From positions 1,478,001-1,542,000 of the forward strand of contig NZ_CP125378.1 in the NCBI RefSeq assembly GCF_034008635.1: a stretch of DNA of 64,000 nucleotides, read 5' to 3'. Each line of letters starts with the position of its first letter. The stretch's first letter is position 1. This DNA is from Pseudomonas sp. P8_229. Its GTDB lineage: Bacteria; Pseudomonadota; Gammaproteobacteria; Pseudomonadales; Pseudomonadaceae. Shown in pieces: positions 30,801 through 39,069 of the stretch. Under the pieces are notes generated by a model. The model had not been told where the DNA came from, made no database searches, and saw only the letters and a list, made by a program, of their open reading frames with translations. Made by a program: the position numbers and the translations under genes.

Positions 30801-31484
30801 TTGACGGGCGACGAAATCGAGCGTGACCCAATGCTGAAAATACGGTAATCCATTGGGGTAACGTGCCTCGAAGAGGGCCTCCTCCAGGTCCAGATTTGCG
30901 GGGCTGTTTTTACTGATGAAGGTTTCAAGCACCGGGACAATGACGTCCAGCGCCGAGATCGCTTGATGCACGGCGTTGAAGTCGACGAGCAACTGTTTGA
31001 GATCCTGGCGGCGCAGGTGCAAATCCAGTTTGCTCGCGTCACCTTGAGGAAAGATCCGCTGGTCGATCCAGCGTAACAATTCGATCAGATAGGCCACTGG
31101 CGAGTTCATCGCTTCGAGTGCCTGAGGCGGACAAAACTCATCGAACTTCGGATTGAACAGTCGCTCGTAGCTCGGCCCGTCAACGATCGACAGCAAACCA
31201 CTGCGAGGATGAATCGATTGTGTCGAAGAATGGCGCAACGAGTGTTCGATAAAACGGCGGCGCACAAACGTCGCCAGACTGTTGGCCCTGCGCAAAAATG
31301 CCTGCGCGTCCTCGGGATGCATGCTGTAGTCGTCAACCAACCCGCGAACACCGTGCTCCACCACATGAAAAATGGACCCGCCGCGCTCCAGATAGGTGCA
31401 GAAATCAACATAGCTGTCGCGTTGCGCTTCGCTGAACACCTGCTCCAGCAGTTGCTCAACGGGACGAATCACGGGGTTAGTCAT
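27855..31484 (-). CDS. TcA toxin subunit, N-terminal half (VRP1 type; TcaA/TccA-like) with two Ig-like domains
   Basis: A 1209-residue protein. The first 330 residues (FVRRRFIEHSLRH, SGLLSIVDGPSYERLFNPKF, then VAYLIELLRWID) match the Salmonella virulence plasmid A (VRP1) domain found at the start of Tc subunit A. A long alpha-helical region follows to about residue 1000. From about 1001 to 1205 two Ig-like domains are visible (CTADKTEVVANKPDEKIIFT; then AGQEFELTATLRDDYKNLGR), which are not part of the classic short TccA layout and resemble the Ig domains of the neighbouring 1436-residue protein. AGGGA lies before the ATG at 31484. A lux-box-like dyad lies about 100 bp upstream. It is first gene of a three-gene unit. 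Confidence 0.9.
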   Translation of the reverse strand: MTNPVIRPVEQLLEQVFSEAQRDSYVDFCTYLERGGSIFHVVEHGVRGLVDDYSMHPEDAQAFLRRANSLATFVRRRFIEHSLRHSSTQSIHPRSGLLSIVDGPSYERLFNPKFDEFCPPQALEAMNSPVAYLIELLRWIDQRIFPQGDASKLDLHLRRQDLKQLLVDFNAVHQAISALDVIVPVLETFISKNSPANLDLEEALFEARYPNGLPYFQHWVTLDFVARQHGFSVGDITHMVDLAYPYFLQPEAWDTDAGRALSHASRLGPYQRELLTEAPVDPEDGDARDAYYALNFGAFGTEWLNLSQAKFFGDRTGQDSRGLEALLSIREFAPTRSANVTVYENSPPGEMESHRCGSVFINAGTSPVLNIDFRGGGGGLLHRLTQEPTTIDRYERMNRKLRLDQWLDLPSDQVDALLAAAIHAEARGATPARPYWISTHSVHALGLFQSLREHYGCTAQDFAAFIDEVSIYGRAQVPSLFDRTFNSQGDYRQPMRLDGGEFSALPTQGESDLTISQLCSGLSIDLQTYAYLAAAIAEAHELGDKLKRSTAVISSFYRLVKLPRLLGITPVEGVLMLTLLGGKSWLNGLAGLPQVGERRDKETPPDVLNLIHAMQSCASWCKERDMPVLWMLQQVAPPQALAVATEAERQLFEQIRNLLPAALFSNAGLQTAGVPLLVGLDWLQLLAELVDATGLVIALDLPEADYLLFAREKLDQAVRDGLGENDAGARAIIVERMLSVLIKAREAQVSVARECLAVYTALDAERSLRILTWAQSTVYQLLARVLERAEQSALQARARASEQPDPLLSLLADVRRRAAVVSKLNLSARLLEDFLQYGHKAWMDQQDRHLLSVRTLYFLSALTRAFELSEQPAEKLLDYLREVNALADDLSPDALWLAQQAALRRLAAFFDWSVQEVHECVIHIDPVLKILKNLSQLDLLLRIRVLAAHSGMDAQTIFLLGNLPETIDKDAYRVAAERAVLSLSETRAPMVSFADEVPEPLVSMTCTADKTEVVANKPDEKIIFTVTLKTPGGKALSGVYVHWQTSLGTVVAKATQVDGTVQVEYLPGKVMGQEVPLFWVALIDAQQAPLVTVSDDAQTLFFPGPLMSLVPEEPIPAGQEFELTATLRDDYKNLGRNRLVRWFAEAQDGTRLPVAVIRPEQTYTDAEGITKVYVSSPSGGTFRFSVLCDASSNTALFEPIKFDDPPVTP

Positions 31485-31576
31485 GGTCGGGTTCCCTGTA
31501 TCGTTGTCGTGTCAGAACGTTTTTTCGCCTGACGAGCCGATGCCTTCATGCTTGAATCTGAGCCACGCTGCGGTTG

Positions 31577-31608
31577 GGCGTCTACTGTCATAAATGACAG
31601 TAGACGCC
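31577..31608. promoter_or_regulatory. Lux-box-like dyad upstream of the TcA operon (extended palindrome)
   Basis: The core TACTGTCATAAATGACAGTA (31583-31602) contains CTGTCA-N4-TGACAG, the same hexamers and spacing as the site before TcB. The dyad extends to perfect 15-bp arms around a central AA. It lies between the stop of the Ig-repeat gene (31628) and the TcA start (31484). No T-run follows on the minus strand, so an operator is likelier than a terminator. The -10 downstream is poor (AGATTC near 31555), which lowers confidence. Confidence 0.6.
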
Positions 31609-31627
31609 ACCACTCATCGGAAAAAAA

Positions 31628-34600
31628 TCAATTCTCAGGTGGCGATGGCACGTCGAAACGATCGCTTTCGACCCAGTCGGACAGGGTCGAATTGTCCGCA
31701 CCGTCAGTGATGGTCTGCTGGAATCGGCACCAGTGGCCACCAGGACTCAGCGTTTGCGTCGCCTCGCCGCGCCAGCCCTGCGCGGTGACGGCAAGGTCTG
31801 CGCTCAGGGCTTGTTCCGGGTCGAACCAAGTCACCACCCGCCCGACGCCGGTGCGCCCTTTACCGACGAAACGAAGCGGGTTTTCGACCCAGCGTCCCGG
31901 CACCGGCTCATCGATGACAGGCAGGTAAATGCCGCGCACCACAGGGTGCGGGGCTGAGGCGGCAGAAACAAAACCGTCACGCGAGGACACCGCCACCAAA
32001 TCAAAGACGCCGGCGGCCTGATCCGGCTCAAGCGTCAATGACCAGGTACGGTTCTCCAGCACAGGACTGTGTCCGAGCAGCGTCGCCTTATCGCTTTTCA
32101 GCGTCACCGTAACCATGTCTCCCGGATGGCCGAAGCCGGAAACAACGGCGGAGCCACCGATATGCACGCCCCGCCCGGGGCTTTCGATATGCGGCGCGGC
32201 GGGCACCACCTGGTAAGTGCGTACAGGGCTGTCCTTCGACTCATGGGTCTGGAAGATTTGCCTGGCCTTCACGGTGTAGTTGCCGATCGGCAACGTTACT
32301 TCGGCTTGCCATTTGCCCTCGGCACCGACCGGGACTTTATCGAGCAGGATTTCGCTCGGGCTATCCCGCCAGATGGTCACCTGGCCGAACGGTTCGCCGG
32401 TGCCTGAAAGCATTGAGGTTCGCGCCAACGACTGATTGGGCGCCGGCACCTCGATGACGGGCGGCAACAGCACCACGAAACAGCTGCGCACATCACTGCG
32501 CAGGGATTCCCTGCCAGCGATGGTCTGTGCGGCGTCGATCTGGTATTTGCGAAAGTCGAGTTTTTTCAGTTCGATGAACCAGGGACCATGCGCCGTCAGC
32601 CGTTTCGGCTCGCCCAAAGCCCGGCCGTACTGCGCGTCGCGCAGTTGCAGCGTGGCACCGCTGAACCCGTTGGTTCCGCGCACGATCAGGTCGTAGTGTG
32701 CATCTGCGTCTTCAGTCGGTTCGGTGATCACCGGCTTTTCCGGGCTGACCCAGAACGTTTGCGTCGCTGCCGGCGAGGCGCGTCCTGCCACGGTCTGTAT
32801 CACCGTGACGGTATGCTCCTTGTCCGGTGCAAACCCGATGTCACGTTTGAAAGCCCAGGTGCCGCTGCTGCCATTGGGCCTGTGTTCGTTCGTACTGTCG
32901 CTGTACTTCAGGCTGAGTGTCGCGCCGGGCCAGCAGGTGCCGGAGATTTTCGGCGACAGGCCGTCATCCTCGACGGCGGTGATCAGCGGTGCCAGCAGCG
33001 GCACGCTGATGGTCATTTCCACCGGGTCGGAGGCCAGAGCACCGTCTTTTTGCACCACCAGCACAACCTTGCTGGTGTTCGGCTCCCAGCGTGATGATGC
33101 CTGTATCCGCCAGCCCTGAGCCGTGACCGCTGCCGGCGGTGCAAGCGACGCGCCGGTCGCTTTGTCCGTCACGTGCACCGTGGCTCCGCTGACTCCTTTG
33201 CCAGTCAGAATCGGCGTGTAATCGACCACGGTGTAAGCCAGGTCAGTCGGCGCAGGAAAACGGTCGATATTGATGATCCGTTCGACCGCTTGCGACACCG
33301 CATTACCCAGCTTCTGCCGCACCTGCACCGTGCGTATCGAACCCGGTGCCCAGGCCTGCGATGCCCGGCTCGACCAGCCTTGCGCCGTGACGGTTGCCGG
33401 CGGCGCGACCGCGCTGCCATCTGCCTTGTCCGTGATCTCGACCGATGCGCCGGTAACGCCTTTACCGGTGAACGTCGGGGTGTAATTGGTAATGGTGTGG
33501 GTCACATCCGTGGGCGGCGGCAGGGTTGATGACACCTTGAACAGGTACTCCACCGAAGGAATCCAGCCGCCGGCGTTATCGGAAACCTTCTGCACGACCT
33601 TCAGGTCGTAATCGCCGATGGGCCAGTTCTGTGAGGTCGTCGTCCAGCGTCCTCCCTGCACGATCACGGTGGGCGGCGGCGTTGCGCCTGTCGGGCCTTT
33701 GACGATCGTGATCTCGACCGTGGCGTCGGTAAAACCTGCGCCGGAAAACGCGGCAGTGGTGAGGGTCGGGTAGCTGACGCTGACGGCGGTCAGTGCTGGA
33801 GGGCGGACTTTGAACGTTCGAGCCAGACTACGATCGGACGACTGACCTTGAAACGTTTGTTCCGCCACAATCGTATTAGTGCCCGGGGGCAGTTGCTGCA
33901 ATGCGTATGTGCTCCACTTTCCATTGGTGCCCACCGTTGCCCTGCCAACGACTTCCGTCGTCCGGTCCTGATAAACGACGACGGCTGCCCCAACTGTCCC
34001 CTCTCCTTCAAATAAAGGTATACGGGTTACATAAGCGCCGGTAACAGGGACCACAATCACGGGAATACCGAACTCTACGACGGTGATCGGCACCTCATTC
34101 GACCATTGTAGAAATTGATTGGAATAGCTTGCCTCTGCTACCAGAACAATTCTGCGCAATGGAAGCTCTACGTTCAGCTTCACGTCGAATCGATTGCCTG
34201 CCACAGCACCGCTGCCGTATAGAACCACCCCGCTGCCGGCTTCATAGATGCGTACGTCGGTACCGCTATGCCCATCACCGGAAATCGTCGGCAGACGTTC
34301 ATTGACCAGCACGTCATCATTCGCCGGCGAAGTGATTTTCAAGGTTTTGGCTACGGTGACGGGTACCAGCGCCGAATTGTCCGACCGCACTGAATTGACA
34401 ATCTGCACAGCGCCGAACTGATGTAACCCTTCCTCAAGATTATCGACTTGAACCGACCAGCTGCCGTCCCCCGAAGCAGTCCCTCTCCAGGTTCTGTTGT
34501 CAGGCACCCGGTATAGTTCGATGCTGGCGTCAGGGTAGGCGCCCCTCCCGGAAATGATGGGATTGGGACCCACTAGCGCCGGAGGGGCAATCAGGGTTAC

Positions 34601-34918
34601 GGGTTTGATAACACGAAATTTCCCGGAGAATCCCCAATCAGACCACACCCCCTGCGCATCGAATTGGGTATGTATTTCGCAGTCCGGCCCTTGTTCGAGC
34701 TGATCAAGGGTGAACTCGTAGTAGTAACCGTTGTGCGTACCCGTGATTTCCAGCCTGTAGTCCGGATTGTAAATATGGACTTTCCATTTGCCATTACGAT
34801 TGAACCCGAAATTGCAGCGAACTCGTAATGGCAGTTTTTGCATGGTTCCCGATAGCGGGACGGAAAACGTTGGGGCAGCCCATCCGGTTACAACAGGATC
34901 ATCTGGTTCTTCGCTCAT
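31628..34918 (-). CDS. Ig-repeat protein beside the TcA operon
   Basis: A 1096-residue protein made of an N-terminal beta domain (1-110) followed by about ten tandem Ig-like repeats of 85-100 residues. Several repeats share the frame YTP-x2-TGKGV-x-GA then TDKA-x-G and PPA-x-VTAQGW, and many end in Q-x2-x-G/DGW-like strands. No signal peptide, sorting signal or membrane helix is present, unlike true cell-surface adhesins. It has its own promoter with a lux-box-like dyad at 34992, and transcription would read on toward TcA. GGAG lies 11 bp before the ATG at 34918. The 34000-34900 part is less GC-rich than the rest, hinting at a mosaic origin. Role unknown; a Tc-associated binding protein is inference. 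Confidence 0.82.
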   Translation of the reverse strand: MSEEPDDPVVTGWAAPTFSVPLSGTMQKLPLRVRCNFGFNRNGKWKVHIYNPDYRLEITGTHNGYYYEFTLDQLEQGPDCEIHTQFDAQGVWSDWGFSGKFRVIKPVTLIAPPALVGPNPIISGRGAYPDASIELYRVPDNRTWRGTASGDGSWSVQVDNLEEGLHQFGAVQIVNSVRSDNSALVPVTVAKTLKITSPANDDVLVNERLPTISGDGHSGTDVRIYEAGSGVVLYGSGAVAGNRFDVKLNVELPLRRIVLVAEASYSNQFLQWSNEVPITVVEFGIPVIVVPVTGAYVTRIPLFEGEGTVGAAVVVYQDRTTEVVGRATVGTNGKWSTYALQQLPPGTNTIVAEQTFQGQSSDRSLARTFKVRPPALTAVSVSYPTLTTAAFSGAGFTDATVEITIVKGPTGATPPPTVIVQGGRWTTTSQNWPIGDYDLKVVQKVSDNAGGWIPSVEYLFKVSSTLPPPTDVTHTITNYTPTFTGKGVTGASVEITDKADGSAVAPPATVTAQGWSSRASQAWAPGSIRTVQVRQKLGNAVSQAVERIINIDRFPAPTDLAYTVVDYTPILTGKGVSGATVHVTDKATGASLAPPAAVTAQGWRIQASSRWEPNTSKVVLVVQKDGALASDPVEMTISVPLLAPLITAVEDDGLSPKISGTCWPGATLSLKYSDSTNEHRPNGSSGTWAFKRDIGFAPDKEHTVTVIQTVAGRASPAATQTFWVSPEKPVITEPTEDADAHYDLIVRGTNGFSGATLQLRDAQYGRALGEPKRLTAHGPWFIELKKLDFRKYQIDAAQTIAGRESLRSDVRSCFVVLLPPVIEVPAPNQSLARTSMLSGTGEPFGQVTIWRDSPSEILLDKVPVGAEGKWQAEVTLPIGNYTVKARQIFQTHESKDSPVRTYQVVPAAPHIESPGRGVHIGGSAVVSGFGHPGDMVTVTLKSDKATLLGHSPVLENRTWSLTLEPDQAAGVFDLVAVSSRDGFVSAASAPHPVVRGIYLPVIDEPVPGRWVENPLRFVGKGRTGVGRVVTWFDPEQALSADLAVTAQGWRGEATQTLSPGGHWCRFQQTITDGADNSTLSDWVESDRFDVPSPPEN

Positions 34919-34991
34919 GACAGGTGAACTCCTGGACTGTTTGACGGGCTGGTCTTGCTCCGTTTTGTATCGCCATTGAGGAGTAAGTCAC

Positions 34992-35011
34992 ACCTGTAAA
35001 ATCTGACAGTC
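34992..35011 (-). promoter_or_regulatory. Lux-box-like operator of the Ig-repeat gene
   Basis: ACCTGTAAAATCTGACAGTC on the plus strand holds CTGTAA-N4-TGACAG, one base from the TcB site. On the minus strand a -10-like GATACA (34971 to 34966) follows the CAG end after 22 bp, the layout of LuxR-activated promoters in which the box overlaps the -35. The gene starts at 34918. Confidence 0.72.
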
Positions 35012-35387
35012 CCGACGAACGGTAGCGTTGCGTGGCGGTGTATTTCGTGGTGTTTCCCCAGCACGCCGGGAGGCTACAGCGCCTTGCGCCTTTGCCTACA
35101 GATCCGCCAGAATCCGCTGGCTTGTGCGCTTTGCTGATGCCCCGTAACGTGGTCCGTGCCGCTGCCAATCAGTGGTCGGGTTTAGTCGCCCGGGGGGTAT
35201 ACGAATGTGCATAAGCGTCATCAAGTCGGGTATTCCCTATCCCCGCACTCGATGGTGGCTGTTCGCAGGGCGCCCTCGGGCGCGCCGGTATTTCGTATGC
35301 CTCCCGGTCGACTAACCTGCTTACAGCCGCCACCCTAATTCGTTTAGTCGCGAATCGGTCGTGGCCCTACTTAGAGGCAATACGATC
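35012..35387. other. Intergenic region before the DUF6124 gene
   Basis: 376 bp with no REPIN and no ORF that has a ribosome binding site. It must contain the promoter of the gene at 35388; AGAGG sits about 11 bp before its ATG. No other structure was seen. Confidence 0.4.
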
Positions 35388-35762
35388 ATGTTCAAAGCAA
35401 CTCCGAATCCACCCGAAACAGATCCCGCCGATACCTCCCCCTACGCATCCTCCGATTCCCGAAAACTCCACGAAGCCGCCGAACGCGCCCTCGACCATTA
35501 CCTCAAACCCGAACCGCCCTCGCGTAATTCCGTTGATCGCGGCATGCAGATGTTCGTGGTCGCGCCTGACCTCAATCCCGAAGCCATCGCCATCCAGACC
35601 TACGAAACGTTTTCGTCGGTGAGCATTCTGCTGCTGGATCTGGCGGACAGCCTGGAAGACAAACCACGGCATCTGGCGATGGCGATCTATCAGTTGAGCG
35701 AGATGGGTTTGTTGCTGGCGGAGAAGACGCTGGACAGTGAGCGGGCGATTGCTGTGGCCTAG
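35388..35762 (+). CDS. DUF6124 (former DUF3077) family protein
   Basis: A 124-residue soluble protein starting MFKATPNPPETDPADTSPYA. After a disordered N-terminus come helices (LHEAAERALDHYLKPE; TYETFSSVSILLLDLADSLE; LAMAIYQLSEMGLLLAEKTL). This is the pattern of a small, multi-copy Pseudomonas-specific family of unknown function. Length is normal. The ATG at 35388 is preceded by AGAGG. It stands alone between the Ig-repeat gene and a REPIN. Confidence 0.75.
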   Translation: MFKATPNPPETDPADTSPYASSDSRKLHEAAERALDHYLKPEPPSRNSVDRGMQMFVVAPDLNPEAIAIQTYETFSSVSILLLDLADSLEDKPRHLAMAIYQLSEMGLLLAEKTLDSERAIAVA

Positions 35763-35790
35763 GCGTCGATGACGGGGCGTCTGTACTGAC

Positions 35791-35885
35791 GCTTTCGCGG
35801 GCAAGCCCGCTCCCACAGTGGCCAGTGGTGATCACAAAGTTGTGTACGCCAGCGATCCTTGTGGGAGCGAGCTTGCTCGCGAAGC
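35791..35885. repeat. REPIN
   Basis: Inverted REP sequences (TCGCGGGCAAGCCCGCTCCC and GTGGGAGCGAGCTTGCTCGC) flank a 45-bp centre, between convergent genes. Confidence 0.88.
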
Positions 35886-35901
35886 TTCTGGCAGTTTGAA
35901 G

Positions 35902-36261
35902 TCAGGCAGAAGCCGGCAATGGCTGAAAACTGAAGTACTGGCGCAACGCCTCGACCAGTTGCCCGTATTCCGCCGGAGGACGCTGCAGGCTGAAGCCGGC
36001 GTCATAGTGCATCGGGGTTGCGTCTTCATGGCACCACAGGCAGCACGCCGTGAGGTCGATCACCTGCTGCAGGCCATCGCCGCACGGGAGCTTGAGACGC
36101 AGGCTGAAATCGACACCGGTCATCATCGGCAACTGGCTGATGAGCATCAGCCCGTCTTCGGACACGTTGCCCAGAAAGCCGATGGGTTTGTCGGTGACGC
36201 TGTTGAACACCCGGAGGAAGTACGGCAACTGATGCCGTTCGATTCGTCGGTCGGTAAACAT
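35902..36261 (-). CDS. PilZ-domain c-di-GMP receptor protein
   Basis: A 119-residue single-domain PilZ protein. It shows both c-di-GMP-binding motifs: RRIER near residues 5-9 (R-x3-R) and NVSEDG (N-x-S-x2-G) near 28-33. I place the start at 36261 (MFTDRRIERHQLPYFLRVFN), where homology begins; a TTG at 36279 with GGAG close upstream is a possible alternative. Such small PilZ proteins pass c-di-GMP levels to motility or envelope systems. The diguanylate cyclase SadC is encoded 5 kb away, but no direct link is shown. Confidence 0.85.
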   Translation of the reverse strand: MFTDRRIERHQLPYFLRVFNSVTDKPIGFLGNVSEDGLMLISQLPMMTGVDFSLRLKLPCGDGLQQVIDLTACCLWCHEDATPMHYDAGFSLQRPPAEYGQLVEALRQYFSFQPLPASA

Positions 36262-36490
36262 GCGCAGTACGCCATGCAAGGCTCCATCACAGAGCCGCGC
36301 CTTTGCTTCGGAACACGCCGGTATCGCAGACGCGCTCTCCCCGCTTCCGGTGGGATGGTCGCCAATACGCCATCACCTCAACCACGACCAGTCGCAGGTG
36401 TTGCCCCGGTCCAGACGTCAGGCGCTGAACCGGATCACTGGACTATAGCTCACCTTGTACAGTCAGCCAGCGTTTGTATGACAACCAGCA

Positions 36491-36877
36491 TCAGAAGCGT
36501 TGCGGGCTCGGCACTGCCGCTGCACTGCGCGTCGGGTAGTGGCCCAGGCTCTGCAGGGTTTCCAGGCGCGCACGGGCGCGGAAGGCATATTCGCTGTTGG
36601 GGTACGAGGCGATGATGAACTGGTAGGTCTGCGCCGCGTCGATGTACATTTTTTGCCGTTCCAGGCACTGGCCGCGCATCATCGACACTTCCGGCCACAC
36701 ATAAGGGCGGGCCCGGCTGTCGCGTTCGACCTTGGACAGTTCGAGCATCACTTGCTCGCAATTGCCCCGGTCGTAGGCGCTGTAAGCGTTATTCAAATGG
36801 TGATTCATCGCCCAACGGGTACATCCCGTGGCAGCGAGGGCGCTGAGGGCAAGGGCGGCAATGGGCAACAATCGCAT
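36491..36877 (-). CDS. TPR-like lipoprotein
   Basis: A 128-residue precursor with a type II signal peptide: MRLLPIAALALSALAATGC, lipobox LAATGC, giving a lipid-anchored mature protein. The rest holds helix pairs (YSAYDRGNCEQVMLELSKVE; AAQTYQFIIASYPNSEYAFR) typical of tetratricopeptide-like, YfiO/BamD-style repeats. Short for BamD, so it is not that protein. Probably an outer-membrane lipoprotein, since no Asp follows the Cys. Function unknown. Confidence 0.83.
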   Translation of the reverse strand: MRLLPIAALALSALAATGCTRWAMNHHLNNAYSAYDRGNCEQVMLELSKVERDSRARPYVWPEVSMMRGQCLERQKMYIDAAQTYQFIIASYPNSEYAFRARARLETLQSLGHYPTRSAAAVPSPQRF

Positions 36878-36951
36878 GAGGGTTCTCCTGTCTTGAGCAG
36901 TGTATCGACCTTGCGCGAAAAATCTTCAATGCCGCCATCGTCAGCGTGGTA

Positions 36952-37302
36952 TCAGTGCGTGGCGTCCTCGGGAGGGTTGGCATCGCCATTCGGTGCAGAG
37001 GGGGTTGACTCCAGATGGATGGTCACAATCGGTGACCTTGGCGAAACCGTGCCGTCCTGACTTCTTTCAACAACATAAAAACCGAATTGACTCAGATCCA
37101 GGAACGAAAGCCAACTCCCGTTGCTACTGATCAATTGGCCAAACAGCTGATTCAAGGGATCCTTGGTGCTGTAGGCGACCGCGAAATTACCGGGCGTTCC
37201 TGTTCCCTCCACTCGAAAACGGACACCTGGCTTGTCGCCATCTTTTGGGCTTTCAATCACTGGCGGCTCCAGCGCTTTGCGTGCTGTTTTTTTTGCTGTC
37301 AT
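36952..37302 (-). CDS. Small single Ig-like domain protein
   Basis: A 116-residue protein: a basic start (MTAKKTARKALEPPVIESPK), one Ig-like domain of about 85 residues (PGVRFRVEGTGTPGNF; SNGSWLSFLDLSQFGFYVVE) and an acidic tail. The domain resembles single repeats of the 1096-residue Ig protein at 31628. No signal peptide. Its upstream region shares sequence with that of the large Ig gene, including a lux-box-like dyad at 37374. It therefore looks like a detached member of the Tc-linked set, although core genes separate it from both halves. Function unknown. Confidence 0.72.
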   Translation of the reverse strand: MTAKKTARKALEPPVIESPKDGDKPGVRFRVEGTGTPGNFAVAYSTKDPLNQLFGQLISSNGSWLSFLDLSQFGFYVVERSQDGTVSPRSPIVTIHLESTPSAPNGDANPPEDATH

Positions 37303-37373
37303 GTCATTCGTCTCATGGCCCCGCCAACCGTTGGCGGGATTCAATCTGTATATCGATCGAAAAACCGCGTGCC

Positions 37374-37393
37374 ACCTGTAAGAAATACCAGTA
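37374..37393 (-). promoter_or_regulatory. Lux-box-like operator of the small Ig gene
   Basis: ACCTGTAAGAAATACCAGTA holds CTGTAAG...ACCAG, a good match to lux/cep-type boxes. A -10-like GATATA (37354 to 37349 on the minus strand) follows after 21 bp. The flank CACCTGTAA and CCGACGA-CGG is shared with the site at 34992. Confidence 0.72.
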
Positions 37394-37536
37394 CCGACGA
37401 GCGGCAGCGGTGGCCGGTCAGAGTCGTTGAAAAGAACCACGTTCAATAAAGAAAACAATAAGTAGTGCAAACGAACAATGACTACACCCTCGGAGCATAG
37501 TAGCCTCTGCTAGCGCTTGAACTCAGGAGTCTTTGC

Positions 37537-38988
37537 ATGTCCGTCCGTCGTACCAAAATCGTCGCTACCCTTGGCCCGGCCAGTAACTCGCCGGAAGTTC
37601 TCGAACAGCTGATTCTGGCTGGCCTGGACGTCGCCCGTCTGAACTTCTCCCACGGCACCCCCGACGAGCACAAGGCTCGCGCGAAGCTGGTGCGTGACCT
37701 GGCTGCCAAGCACGGTCGCTTCGTCGCCCTGCTGGGTGACCTGCAAGGCCCGAAAATCCGTATCGCCAAATTCGCCAACAAGAAGATCGAGCTGAAGATC
37801 GGTGACAAATTCACCTTCTCCACCAGCCATCCGTTGACCGAAGGCAACCAGCAAGTGGTCGGCATCGACTACCCGGATCTGGTCAAGGACTGCGGCGTGG
37901 GCGACGAGCTGCTGCTCGACGACGGCCGTGTGGTGATGCGCGTCGACACCGCGACCGCCACCGAACTGCATTGCACCGTGACCATCGGCGGCCCGCTGTC
38001 CGACCACAAAGGCATCAACCGTCGCGGTGGTGGCCTGACCGCACCGGCCCTGACTGAAAAAGACAAGGCCGACATCAAGCTCGCCGCAGAAATGGAAGTC
38101 GACTACCTCGCGGTGTCCTTCCCGCGTGACGCTGCCGACATGAACTACGCCCGTCAACTGCGCGACGAAGCCGGCGGTACTGCCTGGCTGGTGGCGAAGA
38201 TCGAACGTGCCGAAGCCGTGGCCGACGACGAAACCCTCGACGAACTGATCAAGGCGTCCGACGCGGTAATGGTTGCCCGTGGTGACCTCGGTGTGGAAAT
38301 CGGCGACGCGGAGCTGGTGGGCATTCAGAAGAAAATCATTCTGCATGCACGCCGCCACAACAAGGCAGTGATCGTCGCGACCCAGATGATGGAGTCGATG
38401 ATCCAGAACCCGATGCCGACCCGTGCCGAAGTGTCCGACGTGGCCAACGCCGTGCTCGACTACACCGACGCCGTGATGCTCTCGGCCGAATCCGCTGCCG
38501 GTCTGTACCCGCTGGAAGCCGTTCAGGCGATGGCGCGCATCTGCGTCGGCGCTGAAAAGCACCCGACCAGCAAGACCTCCAGCCACCGCATCGGCAAGGT
38601 CTTCGAAAGCTGCGACCAGAGCATCGCACTGGCCGCCATGTACACCGCCAACCACTTCCCGGGCGTGAAAGCGATCATCGCGCTGACTGAAAGCGGCTAC
38701 ACCCCGCTGATCATGTCGCGTATCCGTTCTTCGGTGCCGATCTACGCCTTCACCCCGCACCGCGAAGCCCAGGCCCGCGCGGCAATGTTCCGTGGCGTGT
38801 ACACCGTGCCGTTCGACCCGGCGTCGCTGGCTCCGAACGAAGTCAGCCAAAAGGCGATCGACGAGCTGGTCAAGCGCGGCGTCGTGGAAAAAGGCGACTG
38901 GGTCATTCTGACCAAAGGCGACAGCTACCACACCACCGGCGGCACCAACGGCATGAAAATCCTGCACGTTGGTGATCCACAGGTCTGA
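37537..38988 (+). CDS. pykA: Pyruvate kinase
   Basis: A 483-residue glycolytic enzyme making pyruvate and ATP from phosphoenolpyruvate and ADP. The start MSVRRTKIVATLGPASNSPE and the motifs LNFSHG, ARGDLGVEI and the catalytic-Lys region AWLVAKIERAEAV are diagnostic. Length suits the PykA type. AGGAG is 7 bp before the ATG, and a strong terminator follows. In P. aeruginosa the same gene precedes an enoyl-CoA hydratase, a ferredoxin reductase and sadC, as here (recalled synteny). Confidence 0.96.
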   Translation: MSVRRTKIVATLGPASNSPEVLEQLILAGLDVARLNFSHGTPDEHKARAKLVRDLAAKHGRFVALLGDLQGPKIRIAKFANKKIELKIGDKFTFSTSHPLTEGNQQVVGIDYPDLVKDCGVGDELLLDDGRVVMRVDTATATELHCTVTIGGPLSDHKGINRRGGGLTAPALTEKDKADIKLAAEMEVDYLAVSFPRDAADMNYARQLRDEAGGTAWLVAKIERAEAVADDETLDELIKASDAVMVARGDLGVEIGDAELVGIQKKIILHARRHNKAVIVATQMMESMIQNPMPTRAEVSDVANAVLDYTDAVMLSAESAAGLYPLEAVQAMARICVGAEKHPTSKTSSHRIGKVFESCDQSIALAAMYTANHFPGVKAIIALTESGYTPLIMSRIRSSVPIYAFTPHREAQARAAMFRGVYTVPFDPASLAPNEVSQKAIDELVKRGVVEKGDWVILTKGDSYHTTGGTNGMKILHVGDPQV

Positions 38989-39005
38989 GTGATTCGCTGA
39001 AAAAC

Positions 39006-39045
39006 AAAAGCCCCGGCATGTGAGTGCCGGGGCTTTTGGTTTTTT
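39006..39045 (+). terminator. Rho-independent terminator of pykA
   Basis: AAAAGCCCCGGCA pairs with TGCCGGGGCTTTT over a 6-nt loop, followed by GGTTTTTT. Confidence 0.93.
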
Positions 39046-39069
39046 GATCCTATAGATTTACTGGCTGAT

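Noticed and set aside
31577..31608. Palindrome before TcA as a simple terminator of the Ig-repeat gene
   Set aside because: No T-run follows on the minus strand, and its core matches the dyads at the other Tc-linked promoters.
37510..38967. 485-codon minus-strand frame opposite pyruvate kinase
   Set aside because: Mirror of pykA codon periodicity; His/Gly-rich product unlike any family.
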